64,000 bases of DNA from Mesomycoplasma lagogenitalium (lineage in GTDB: Bacteria; Bacillota_I; Bacilli_A; Mycoplasmatales; Metamycoplasmataceae). The stretch is taken from assembly GCF_029854295.1 (NCBI RefSeq), contig NZ_CP122979.1, positions 310,001-374,000 of the forward strand, read 5' to 3'. The translations under genes and the position numbers were made by a program. Below are positions 1 to 10,002 of this stretch, piece by piece; the stretch's first letter is position 1; each line of letters opens with the position of its first letter. The notes under the pieces are model-generated. The model was not told the DNA's origin, did no database searches, and was given only the letters and a program-made list of their open reading frames with translations.

Positions 1-137
1 CATCTGTAAAAAATGATGTAATTAAAAATAATAACTTTAACTCCGTTCCTAAAACTGACTTTTGAAATTCTTTTAAAACTAATAAAGGAGAATCTTCTAT
101 TATTCCCACAAAGGAACTTAAAGGAAAACAAAGTTAA
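1..137 (+). CDS. C-terminal end of an ICE gene upstream of virB4 (partial)
   Basis: Only the last 44 or so codons are present, ending with TAA at 135-137, three bases before the ATG of the VirB4-like gene. The tail is hydrophilic and rich in Asn, Lys and Ser, with one in-frame TGA (Trp). In mycoplasma ICEs the gene directly before the TraE/VirB4 ATPase usually encodes a large polytopic membrane protein of the mating channel; a hydrophilic C-terminal tail fits that, but the assignment rests only on position. The reading frame is clear, the function is inferred. Confidence 0.6.
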
Positions 138-139
138 TT

Positions 140-2764
140 ATGAAATATCAAATTAAAAAATTAAGAAAAAATAAGATAATTATTTATAAAGGTTTAACAA
201 TTGTAGATATTTTATTTTTAGGAATAATTATAGCAATAGCATCGCTTCCAATCATTTTTATCCAAGAAAATTGAATTTTAAAAATATCATTATTTTTTAT
301 AATTTCCTTATTTTCCGTTCCTTTGCTTTTTAAATATAGAAAACACCAAGCAAAAGGTTATCAAATATTAATAAGGATGTTTAAATTTGTTTCTTCAAAT
401 AAAAAATATAAACGAATTAAATCAAAAAATAAAAAGGGAAATATAGAAAATATTATTCCTTATTCTAAAAAAGGAAAAATTGGAATTATTAACAAGGATA
501 ATAAAAGTGTTTTTGGAGCATTGAAAATTTTTGGTAAAAACATAACATCAGAATCTAAAAATGACCAACTAGTATTAATGAGAAATTTGACTGATTTTTT
601 TAATAAAATCAAAATGAAAGCAACAATAGTTAAATTACCTGTTAAAGAAGATTTGTCTAAGAATCTTAATTCAATTAAAAATAATAAAGAAAATTACATT
701 AATTTATCTAAGTTTTATGATGAATGAAATCGTGAAATAAAAGATGATTTTTCTGAAAAATTAAAAAGTGAATATTATTTAATAATTTATGAAAAGGATG
801 AAGATAAATTAAAATCGGAAATGAATGATTTATCAAGAGAATTAAATAATTGCAAAATTAGTTCAGAAATACTAAATATACAAGAATTAACAAAATTAAT
901 AAACGAAATTTATATTCATAATCCCAATTTTAATTTCTCATTATTTGAAAAAGAAAACAAAATTCTAGATATTAATAAGGTAAATTTTAAAAAAGATTAT
1001 TTTAAAATTGATGGAAATTTTTATTCAACACAAACTATACACGAATATGCAACATTATTAAAAAATGATTGAATTTGAAAAATTTTTAATACTCCTAGTG
1101 TTGTTATATGACATATAAATACAATTGATATCGAATCCTTTTTAAATAATATTAATAGAACAGAAATTAATGCCGAAATGAATGCTTTTGAAGAAAAAAA
1201 TCGTCCCAAATCTAGAAAAATGAATCAAGAGATAGAGGCGATTAAAGAAATAGTTGACTCTGCTATGAGCGGACAAGAAAATATTGTTGAAAGCACAATT
1301 ATATTTTTAACTAAAGCCACTAATTTACAAACAATTAAAAAAGTTAAAACGATTAACGAAAGAAATTTATCAAGTATTAATTCTAAAATTGATAATTTAA
1401 TTTACCGTCAATTTGAAGGATTTTCAGCAAGTTTATTTATTAAAAACGATTTATTAAAAGAATTTCAAGAACAAGCAGTGTCAAACATTTCATATGGATG
1501 ACCATTTGTAATTGAAGAATTTAATGATGGAACTTTTCCAATTACAGGTATAGATAAAAATAATAATGTTCCCATCTTTTTTGATCCAAGATTAAAAAAA
1601 TCAGATAGAACAAACCATAATATGTTTATTTTTGGAGAACCTGGAAAAGGAAAAACAACTTTTACTAAAAAGATAATGTTATCTAATTTAGCCAAAGGTG
1701 ATGAAATCATTTTAATTGATACTCAAAACGAATTTACTGATTTTGTAGAAAAATTAAATGGTCAAATGATTAATTTAGGTTCAGATAATGAAATTGTTAT
1801 TAACCCTTTACAAATAAGAAACTTTTGAAATCCAAGACCCTTAACAGAAGAAGAATATAAATTTAATAATGAATCACTTTTAATTCAACAAGAAAATTTT
1901 ATGGAAGTTTGATTAAAGTTGCTTTATGGTGATAAATTAGGTGTTAATGAAAGAGATATGATTATCTATTATTTAAAAGATTTATATAAATCATTAGGTT
2001 TTTATGACACAAATGAAAATTTAAGTCAATTACCAAATGAAAAATATCCTATAGTTTCCGATTTAATTAAACACATTCAAAAGGGAATGAAAAAATCAAA
2101 TATCGCTTTTGATAATAAAACCAAAATCAATGTTTTAAGAACTTTAAAATTAGATTTTGAAAATAATGGAAAATTCGCCAAAAGTTTTAATAATCATTCA
2201 ACACTTGAATTAAATAATAAGGTAATTTGTTTTAATATTTCTTCTTTAATAAATTCTGAAAATAAAAACTTATTGGATTCGTATTTCTATTTATTAGTAA
2301 GTTATTTACAAGGAAAAATATCTTTACAATCAGATAAACAGAATTTTATTTGATTAGTATTTGATGAATTTCACAAGTATGTAAAAAGCGATAATATGAT
2401 GATTTTTAACTTTATCTATTCAATGGCAAAAGAGGGAAGAAAATTCCGTTCTAATTGTATTTTAACAACCCAACAAGTTCACGATTTAACAAGAACTGAT
2501 GCTCTTGCTTCAATGGGTCGTTCAATTATAGAAAGTTGTCAATATCTAGTTTTATTTAGTATTAAAGCCGATTCATTATCTAAAATTGATAGTTTCTTTT
2601 CAAGTATTGGTGGTCTTTCAGAAAACGAAAAAAGCAATATTTCTTTATTTAGACAAGGTGAGTGTTTATTAATTGTCTCACCTTTAAGAAGATTTCAAAT
2701 AAAAGTTAATTACAATCAACTTGAGCAAGAATTTTTCTTTAAAAAGAATCAGCAATCACAATAG
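140..2764 (+). CDS. VirB4/TraE-type conjugation ATPase
   Basis: An 874-residue protein read through several TGA (Trp) codons. Two hydrophobic segments near residues 14-35 and 45-62 place it at the membrane. The ATPase core carries a Walker A motif GEPGKGKTT at residues 499-507 and a Walker B LVFDEFHKY with Asp742/Glu743; between them is the long helical insert usual for VirB4/TraE proteins. Its role in type IV secretion is to power substrate transfer through the mating channel. It starts three bases after the previous stop and is followed 10 bases later by a small membrane protein, so it belongs to one transfer operon. VirB4-family assignment is firm; the N-terminal membrane anchor is seen directly. 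Confidence 0.93.
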
Positions 2765-2774
2765 AAAGGAAAAA

Positions 2775-3092
2775 ATGAAAAAAGCATTAAATATTATTAA
2801 TATTGTTTTTAAAATAGGTTTTTCAATTTTGCTACTTTTACAAGCATTTATTATAACTTATCTTTTTATTTGATGAAATTCAACTTCAACTTCCGATAGT
2901 CAAATATTAATTGAAAGCAAGGAAATAGCACTTGAAATAAGCAAAATATATTTAACACTTTTTATTATTGTATGAATTTCAGTGATATTAATATTAATTT
3001 CCTTAATTTTAGAAATAATTCTTGGAATTAAAAAGTGAAAAATTAATTTTATAGATTTATTTTTTAACAGCAAAAGGGAAACTAATGTTTAG
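2775..3092 (+). CDS. Small two-helix membrane protein of the ICE
   Basis: A 105-residue protein preceded by AGAAAGGAAAAA, a fair ribosome binding site. Two strongly hydrophobic segments (about residues 8-33 and 58-82) are linked by a polar loop, and the C-terminus is basic and Trp-containing. It lies between the VirB4-like ATPase and an SSB-like gene whose ATG overlaps its last 8 bases, so it is probably co-translated with them. No family is recognised. Position suggests an accessory component of the mating channel; that is inference only. Confidence 0.75.
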
Positions 3093-3462
3093 CATTAATC
3101 AATTAACAATAACGGGAAAAATGGTGGAAAAACCTAAATATAAAAAGATTAAATTTAAAGATAAAGATGTAGAAAATGCCGTTTTTTGCTTGCAACTTCT
3201 AGATGAAAATAAAACTGAAAATATTATTGAAATCAATGTTTGAGGCAGATTAGTAAAAACAATTGAAAAAATTTCTAACGATGATTATCTTTTAATAAAT
3301 GGAAAAATTACTTCTAACAATTATAAAGAATATAAAAATATTGTAATTATTGCTAATAGTATCCAAATTATCAAAAATAATAATTATAAACTTTTTGATA
3401 CTAATGATAAAAGTGAACAAGTCAATGATGATAACAATCTTCATCAAATATCATTAGATTAA
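3085..3462 (+). CDS. Single-stranded DNA-binding protein-like (OB fold), ICE-borne
   Basis: A 125-residue protein with the layout of a bacterial SSB: N-terminal strand MFSINQLTITGKMVEKPKY, a central VFCLQLLDE strand, IIEINVWGRLVKTIEKI and LLINGKITSNNYKEYKNIVI, matching the family pattern 'N...vtLiGrLtkdPe', 'i.vv.wgk.Ae....l.KG..v.veGrl....y'. The usual acidic DDDIPF tip is not present; the tail ends ISLD after an acidic stretch. ICE-borne SSBs are thought to protect the transferred strand or coat DNA in the recipient. Its start overlaps the previous gene by 8 bases, an ATG inside the preceding stop region. Confident at fold level. Confidence 0.8.
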
Positions 3463-3555
3463 TTTTAATAATTTCGAAAAAGACATTTTTGTCTTTTCAT
3501 CTGTTAATAATGAAAGTTGCTAACAGATGAAAATATAAAAATAAGAAAGGAAAAA
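3463..3555. promoter_or_regulatory. Intergenic double hairpin (8-bp stem plus 13-bp perfect inverted repeat)
   Basis: The only sizeable gap in the left part of the ICE operon holds two overlapping dyads. AAAAGACA (3478-3485) pairs with TGTCTTTT (3490-3497) over a 4-base loop and ends in T residues, terminator-like. TTTTCATCTGTTA (3494-3506) pairs perfectly with TAACAGATGAAAA (3521-3533) over a 14-base loop. The two stems share the four T at 3494-3497, so both cannot be fully formed at once. It could be an attenuator, a protein binding site or a nick-region (oriT) dyad. The structure is seen; the role is unknown. Confidence 0.6.
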
Positions 3556-4113
3556 ATGATTATTAAAGACAATAAATTAATTGAAATAGAAAGTGCTTTT
3601 AATGAAAGTAAAGAAAAGGCAAACAACTTTTTACTTAATAATTTACTTGAATTAATTTCAAACGAAAATAGCAAAAAAACTACTGATTTTCTTGAAAATT
3701 TACTTTCAATAAAAAAATTAATTAAAAAGATTAAGCGGTTGTTAAATAGATTTGAAAAATCAAATATCAAAAATATTATTAAAACTAAGCAATTGTCAAA
3801 ATTGCCTTTAAAACAACAAGAAAAATATTTTCAAAATATTAGGATTTATACAAATAATTTAATTGATTTAAATAAAAAAATTAACTTAATTTTATCTTTA
3901 GGTCAATATTATGGCTGTTGAAAATTTACTAAAAAATCTAAAGAAGAAGTTAAAAAGCACTTTAATAATGAAAATCAAGAACTTCAATCTTTAAATAAAA
4001 GTCAATATCAACCGGTTAATCAATATGCTAATAATCGTTATTTAAGATGAATGAAAGTTTTTGATGAAACTAGAATTACTTTAGAAAAAGCACTAATAGA
4101 AAAAAATATTTAA
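3556..4113 (+). CDS. ICE hypothetical protein, Lys/Asn-rich helical
   Basis: A 185-residue protein with two in-frame TGA codons. The ATG at 3556 is chosen because AAGAAAGGAAAAA precedes it and because the in-frame ATG-less region upstream contains the hairpins. The sequence is hydrophilic and helical, with heptad-like Leu/Ile spacing in residues 10-70 (ESAFNESKEKANNFLLNNL) suggesting a coiled coil. No signal peptide, membrane segment or known motif. It opens a run of small unknown genes in the same operon, followed 9 bases later by the next one. Function unknown. Confidence 0.7.
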
Positions 4114-4122
4114 AAGGAAGAA

Positions 4123-4548
4123 ATGAAAAATAATTTATTAACAAAAAACCAAATGGAAATTATTATTAAAAATTGAAATGAATTAGTTTTAAATGCTAAT
4201 AGCAAGGAAAAAGATAAACTATTAAAACTACTTAATAGAAAAGTAAAATTAAAGTATTATTTGCAAAATAAACATCTTTTAGAATGTTATAAATGAATTT
4301 TTAAAATCAATAAAGATTTAGTTGAAAAAGGTATTAATTCAGATTATGTAAGATTGAATTTAAAAAATTTAGTTGATAATGAAGATGATGAGCAATTATT
4401 TTATTTACACGATGAATATAAAGTGTATCAATTACAAAAATTTGATTTAATTAACGATTTTAATAATGATATTCTAATAAGTTTTTCTAATGATAATAAA
4501 TTAATTAAAGCACTAGAAGTTGTTATCAAAATGTTTAAGAAAAAATAA
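4123..4548 (+). CDS. ICE hypothetical protein
   Basis: A 141-residue soluble protein with two TGA (Trp) codons, preceded by AAAAGGAAGAA. Charged and helical, with a hydrophobic C-terminal helix ending VVIKMFKKK. Nothing in it resembles a known family. It sits 9 bases after the preceding gene and its stop is followed one base later by the next start, so it is part of the same operon. Confidence 0.65.
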
Positions 4549-4549
4549 A

Positions 4550-4723
4550 ATGGAAACAGTTAATAAACATTTTAAAAAGTTCAAAAACTACGGATTAATT
4601 TGCTTTTTATCTTGCATATTTATGGTTTTTGGCTTTAGTTATTATTTTAAAGATTATGGAATAGGGCTATTAATTTTTTCTATCTTTCAAACAATTGTTT
4701 TTATTGTTTCATTTATTTTTTAA
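4550..4723 (+). CDS. Small two-helix membrane protein, possibly frameshifted at its end
   Basis: A 57-residue protein starting METVNKHFKKF, with two hydrophobic segments (about residues 15-32 and 38-57). It stops at a TAA immediately after the second helix, inside a run of six T (4716-4721). In the -1 frame from that run the reading continues as LNFELTKYRKAKAILKNF and ends at TAA 4789-4791, overlapping the next ATG (4781) as other genes of this operon do. The longer form, about 80 residues with a basic cytoplasmic tail, may be the ancestral or recoded product. Confidence 0.55.
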   Translation: METVNKHFKKFKNYGLICFLSCIFMVFGFSYYFKDYGIGLLIFSIFQTIVFIVSFIF

Positions 4724-4780
4724 ATTTTGAATTAACAAAATATAGAAAAGCAAAAGCAATACTTAAAAACTTTAATAATA

Positions 4781-5352
4781 ATGGAAAATAAATTATTAAT
4801 TCGCATTAAAGAAAGTTTAGCAAACTTTGATTGTAGTGAAGAAGAAATTACACTAGCACTATCTAAAATGACATTAAATGGGAACTACGAAATGCTATTT
4901 CAAACTGCTTTAAAAATTATTTTCGCTTATCGTTTTGAAAAAAGGAATGGGCGATTTAAATTTATGTTATTAAAATGAGCGATAAAGAACAAGAAGTTTT
5001 TTCAAAATTTTATTACATACATTGATAATCACCATTTACCAAGTTTTAGTAATTGAAAAACAGATAATTTACCGGCAATAAAATCAGTAAGTGAATTTGA
5101 AAATTCCTTTGATTTGCCGACATTAAATTTTTAAATCGTTTTTTTGATTGTGAAAAAGAATTTACTGAAATTCAAAACTTTTATCAACAAACAAAGCATT
5201 TAGATAAAGATGAATTTATTTTAAAAGATGAAGAATTCCCTTCTATTTGAGTTCATTTATCGCTAAAAACAACTTTAAGTTTTTATATTAAAGAAAACAA
5301 TTTAAATTGAAAAAATAAAAAAGCATTATGAAAAATAATTAAAAAATTATAA
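4781..5352 (+). pseudogene. ICE hypothetical protein interrupted by a -1 shift
   Basis: The first frame runs from ATG 4781 to TAA 5132-5134 (117 residues). The second part, from about 5131 to TAA 5350-5352, has no start codon of its own but reads as a continuous protein (LNRFFDCEKEFTEIQNFY onwards) with TGA used as Trp. The join is at five T (5128-5132): one extra T, or a -1 slip of the ribosome at TTT-TAA, gives a single chain of about 190 residues. No family recognised. It is annotated as disrupted; a recoded gene or an assembly error remains possible. Confidence 0.6.
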
Positions 5353-5361
5353 AGGAAAATT

Positions 5362-5706
5362 ATGGAAAATTTTAAAACAAAAATTATAAATTATATAGAA
5401 AATCTAGACCCTAAAAAGATTTGAGATTTTTATAGTCAATTTTTAAATATAATAGAAAATTTAGAAAAAAATGGATATAAACTTTGCAAATATAGCATTG
5501 AATTAGATAGCGAACATTCGTTATTTTATGGAAAAGATTTTAAATATTTAATTGATGATGAATTAAAAGAAAAAGGTTTAAGTTCTCATTATATTTATAT
5601 TTTTAAAAATCTACAAAGAAAATTGGTCGCCGTTGATTTTTTAAGACACGGAAATTACTTTTTAAAGTTAATGATGCTCAAAATGACTTTGTGGAAGTCA
5701 AACTAG
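5362..5706 (+). CDS. ICE hypothetical protein with shifted C-terminus
   Basis: In the zero frame 114 residues, starting at an ATG after AAAGGAAAATT. Near the end, at T TTA AAG (5661-5667), the -1 frame continues as FFKVNDAQNDFVEVKLDKK and stops at TAA 5715-5717, which overlaps the ATG of the next gene; the zero-frame ending is unlike protein. The better C-terminus is therefore in the -1 frame. T TTA AAG matches the X XXY YYZ form of ribosomal slip sites. Soluble, acidic and Lys-rich, no known domain. Confidence 0.55.
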
Positions 5707-5716
5707 ATAAAAAATA

Positions 5717-6034
5717 ATGGAATTAAATGGTAGTGATTTTGATGAGCATATAGAAACAGAAGCACTATTAAATAGTGATGAATTAAAAGCATATATTCAT
5801 AGTAATTTAAAACAATATGGAATTAATAGTGCTTGATTATTAGGTAAAACAACTAATAGTGAAATTTACTATTTAGATGATGAAAAAATTTATCAATTAA
5901 ATGCTTATATGGATGAATTTATCGAACAAGATTTACAAACTCAAATGATAGATGTTATTTACCAAATTTTTGAAAATGAAAAAATTAATGATAGTGAAAG
6001 TGAAAATTTAAAATTACATTTAAAAATCAATTAA
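5717..6034 (+). CDS. ICE hypothetical protein with shifted C-terminus
   Basis: In the zero frame 105 residues, acidic, with one TGA (Trp). The ATG overlaps the TAA that ends the -1 frame of the preceding gene. At T TTA AAA (6019-6025) the -1 frame continues as FKNQLTDLMEKFQ to TAA 6058-6060, and after that stop the same frame still reads KRLVAIKNYKK before a second TAA, hinting at further decay. The phrase resembles RKLVAVDF in the preceding gene, so the two neighbours may be distant paralogues. No known family. Confidence 0.5.
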
Positions 6035-6108
6035 CCGATTTAATGGAAAAGTTTCAATAAAAGCGATTAGTAGCCATTAAAAACTATAAAAAATAAAAAG
6101 AGTAAAAA

Positions 6109-6600
6109 ATGGAGAAAGATAAAAAGCGAAATTTTTTCAATTTTAACAACGATGATGAATGATATACAACAAAAGAAGATGTGCAGTTTTTTATTGATAA
6201 TGCCAATATAAATAAAAATAAAATTATTTGATGTCCCTTTGATTTAAAAAATTCTAATTTCGTAACAACATTTAGAAAAAATGGCTATAAAGTTGTTCAT
6301 TCTCACATTAATAATGAAAAAGATTTTTATAAATACCAACCTAAAAAATGAGACATTATTGTAAGTAATCCGCCCTTTAAAAATAAAAATAAATTACTAG
6401 TAAGATTATTGGAATTTAATAAACCTTGAGCATTAATTTTTGGCATTCAAGCATTAAATAGCGAACGATTTTGCAATGAATTACAAAAATTTAGCAATAT
6501 TGAATATGTTCATTTAAAAAGGCGAATGTGCTTTACAAAGGATTATTTAAATTATGATGTAAAAAATTACAAAGACCCTCGTTTGCTAGTATGTGAATAA
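6109..6600 (+). CDS. DNA adenine methyltransferase-like protein lacking motif I, shifted C-terminus
   Basis: In the zero frame 163 residues. It carries KWDIIVSNPPFKNKNKLL, the NPPF catalytic motif of N6-adenine methyltransferases, preceded by WCPFDLKNSNFVTTFRKNGY in place of the S-adenosylmethionine site; the classical DxFxGxG motif I is absent. Similar short NPPF proteins occur in Firmicute phages. At about 6577-6582 the -1 frame gives SFASMWITSKIFNKQIQIWD and ends at TAA 6666-6668, a far better C-terminus for this family than the zero-frame one. The intact ancestor was about 186 residues. Activity cannot be judged. Confidence 0.6.
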
Positions 6601-6703
6601 CAAGCAAAATTTTTAATAAACAAATTCAAATTTGAGATGGTGTTAATTATAAAAATAGTGATAAATAATAAAAAAGTTGAAAAAGATAAAGGAATATTAC
6701 ATT

Positions 6704-8137
6704 ATGGTAAAAGAATTTAAGAATTTAGAAAATAAACAAATTAGTTTATTAACTTGAAAACAGATTTTTGATATGGACGAAAGAGAAATAAATAAATGAA
6801 GTGCAAAAATTAAGTTATTAAAATTTGTTTTAAAGCAAAATGATAAAACTGATTTACCTACTAAAAAACAGATTTTTAACATAAATCATAAACAATTAAA
6901 TTATTTTTTACTAAAACTTGATTTATTAAAATTAATTGCAGAGTTAGATGATAAAACTGATTTACCAACTTGAAAACAGATTTTTGATATGGACTTTGAT
7001 AAATTGTATAAATGATGAGATAAATTAGATTTATTAAAGTTCATTTTAGAGCAAAAAGATAAAAGTAATTTACCTACTAAAAAGCAAATTTTAAATATCT
7101 ATGATAGTCAAATGAAACACTTATATGAAAAAACTAAATTATTTAAATTTGTCATTAAACAAAAAGATAAAATCAATTTACCAACTTGAGAGCAGATTTT
7201 GAATATGAATATTGATAAACTGCATAATTGACTAGATAAATTAGATTTATTGAAGTTCATTTTAGAGCAAAAAGACAAAAGTAATTTACCAACTAAAAAG
7301 CAGATTCTTAATATAAATGATAATCAATTATCTTATTTATATAAAAAAACTAATTTATTAAAATTCACTATTAAACAAAAAGATAAAAGCAATTTACCAT
7401 CTTGAAAACAGATTTTTGATATGAATGATAATCAATTAAATAATCTCTTTCCAAAACTTGAATTTTTAGAATTAATTGCAGAGTTAGATGATAAAACTGA
7501 TTTACCAACTTGAGAGCAGATTTTTGATATGGAAAATAATCAATTATCAAATTTATATGAAAAATATTGATTACTAAAATCAATTTTAAAACAAGAAGAT
7601 AAAACTGATTTACCTACTAAAAAACAAATTTTAAATATGGATGAATATCAAATAAATAATTGAAGCGACAAAATTGAATTACTAGAATTTGTTTGAAATC
7701 AAAAAGATAAAACTAATTTACCAACTAGAAAGCAAATTCTTAATATAAATGACAACCAATTAGAGGATTTTAACATAAAACTTGATTTATTAAACTTGAT
7801 TGTAAAGTTAGATGATAAAACTGATTTACCAACTTGAAAACAGATTTTTGATATGGATATTGATAAATTGCATAACTTGCTAGAAAAATTAGATTTATTG
7901 AAATTAATTTCAAAGCAAAATGATAAAACTGATTTGCCTACTAAAAAGCAAATTTTAAATATGGATGATAGTCAAATAAATAATTGAAATAGAAAAATTC
8001 AGTTATTAAAATTTGTTTTAAATCAAAATAATAAAACTGATTTACCAACTACAAAACAAATTCTTGATATGAACGATAATCAATTAAATAATTTAAATTT
8101 AAAAATTGAATTATTAAAGCAAATGTTAAGTTCTTAA
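6704..8137 (+). CDS. Tandem-repeat helical protein A of the ICE
   Basis: A 477-residue protein built almost entirely of about 13 units of some 36 residues. The unit pattern is LPTKKQILNMNDNQL, a variable helix, then LLKLI..QKDKT. Units with LPTW(K/E)QIFDM and LPTKKQILNM tend to alternate, giving a longer period near 72 residues. There is no signal peptide or membrane segment, and the composition suggests a cytoplasmic helical solenoid. It is the first of three adjacent paralogues. TGA codes Trp many times. The family is not recognised. Start ATG after AAAGGAATATTACATT. Confidence 0.8.
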
Positions 8138-8188
8138 AATCAGTAGTGAAGATAAAAAATATTTAAAAATATAAAGGAATATTGCATT

Positions 8189-9082
8189 ATGATAAAAGAA
8201 TTTAATAATTTAGAAAATAAACAAATTAGTTCATTAACTTGAAAACAGATTTTTGATATGGACGAAAGAGAAATAAATAAATTAATAATCAAAAAACGAA
8301 TATGAGAATTTGTTTTAAAGTATAAAAATAATTTTTATTTACCTACTAAAAAGCAGATTTTTAATATGAGTGAAAATCAATTAAACTGCTTTTTTCTAAA
8401 ACTTGATTTATTAAAATTGATTGTAGAGTTAGATGATAAAACTGATTTACCAACTTGAGAGCAGATTTTTGATATGGATTATACTAAAATATTGAATTTA
8501 AATGACAAAATAGAAATCTTAAAATTAATTTCAAAACAAAAAGACAAAACTAATTTGCCTACTAAAAAGCAAATTCTTAATATGAATAATAATCAATTAT
8601 CTTATTTATATAAAAAAACTAACTTATTAAAATTTACCATTAAACAAAAAGATAAAAGCAATTTACCAACTTGAGAGCAGATTTTTGATATGGATATTGA
8701 TAAATTGTATAATTGGCAAAAAAAGTTAGATTTAATAAAACTAATTTCAAAGCAAAAAGACAAAACCGATTTACCTAATAAAGAGCAAATTTTAAATATG
8801 AATAATAATCAAATAAGTAGTTGAAATGACAAAATTGAGTTATTAAAATTTGTTTTAAAGCAAAAAGACAAAAATAATTTACCTACTAGAGAGCAGATTT
8901 TTGATATGGATAGTAATCAATTATTTTGTTTATATATTAAAATCGAATTATTAGAATTTGTCATTAATCAAGAAGATAAAAGCAATTTACCAACTTGAAA
9001 ACAGATTTTTAATATGAACGATAATCAATTAAATAATTTAAATTTAAAAATTGAATTATTAAAGCAAATGTTAAGTTCTTAA
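8189..9082 (+). CDS. Tandem-repeat helical protein B of the ICE
   Basis: A 297-residue paralogue of the preceding gene with about 8 repeat units. Its leader and first 35 or so codons are nearly identical to those of gene A (TATAAAGGAATATT before the ATG, then KEFNNLENKQISSLTWKQIF), and its last 22 codons (MNDNQLNNLNLKIELLKQML then SS) match the end of gene A. The ends are thus conserved and the interior differs in unit number and order, as expected if units are gained and lost by recombination. No known domain. Confidence 0.8.
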
Positions 9083-9149
9083 AAAACATAATTATTGATT
9101 TTTAAAATAAAAAACTATTTTATTTAAACATATAAAGGAATATTACATT

Positions 9150-9944
9150 ATGGTTAAAAAAATTGAAGATTTAAAGCCAAAGCAAAGTAATTTGCCAACC
9201 AGAGAGCAAATTATCAATATGAATGATAATCAATTAAATCATTGAAAATTTAAAATTGATTTACTAAAAATAATTTTAAAGCAAAAAGACAAAACTAACT
9301 CGCTAACTTGAGAGCAAATTTTTAATATAGATGAAGAATGAAAAGTTGAACTATTAAAATTAATTTTAGAGCAAAAAGATAAAAGTAATTTACCTACTAG
9401 AGAGCAGATTTTTAATATGAACGAAAATCAATTGTTGAATTGAGTAAATAAATTTTATCTATTAAATTTTTTATTAGACCAAAATAATAAAAAGAATTTA
9501 CCAACTAAAAAGCAGATTTTTAATTTAAGTAAAAAACAATTAAAATCTTGAGTTACAAAGGCCAAATTACTAAAATCAATTTTAGAACAAGAAGATGAAA
9601 CTAATTTACCAACTTGAGAGCAGATTTTTAATATGAATAATAATCAATTATTTTATTGACAATGGAAATTAAATTTATTAAATCTAGTTTTACAACAAGA
9701 AAATAAAACTAATTTACCAATTAGAAAGCAAATTCTTGCTTTTAATACAAAAAATATTCCATTGCCAAGTTTATTAAAAAAATATTTATTACTAGAATTA
9801 ATTTTAGAACAAAATGATAAAACTAACTTGCCAACTTGAGAGCAAATAATCAATATGAATGATAGTCAATTAAAACATTGAAAGGGAAAAATTAAACTAT
9901 TAGAGGAAATTATTAATATGAACAATAATCAGTTGGAACATTAA
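9150..9944 (+). CDS. Tandem-repeat helical protein C of the ICE, probably truncated by a TGA to TAA change
   Basis: A 264-residue third member with about 7 more diverged units. It ends NNNQLEH then TAA at 9942-9944. The same frame continues after this stop as QKNNLLKQILD and a second TAA (9978-9980), matching the ends of genes A and B (LKIELLKQML). In sibling units this position after His is Trp encoded by TGA (LNHWK, LKHWK), so a single G-to-A change of a Trp codon would explain the early stop. Loss is only about 13 residues, so function may persist. Confidence 0.75.
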
Positions 9945-10002
9945 CAAAAAAATAACTTATTAAAGCAAATATTAGATTAAAAAACAGCAGTAAGGAAAAA
10001 AT

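Larger units (their letters stand above)
6704..9944 (+). repeat. Cluster of about 28 protein-coding repeat units in three tandem genes
   Basis: Units of roughly 105-117 bp recur within and between the three genes. Conserved strings include ACTGATTTACCAACTTGA and AAACAGATTTTTGATATGGA. The 3' ends of genes A and B (about 8069-8137 and 9014-9082) are identical over nearly 70 bp and their 5' ends are near-identical, which offers homology for unequal crossing-over between genes. Confidence 0.85.

Noticed and set aside
4781-5134. Treating the zero-frame part as a complete small gene
   Set aside because: The sequence after the stop reads as protein for 73 codons without a start codon, so a disrupted or recoded longer gene is more likely.
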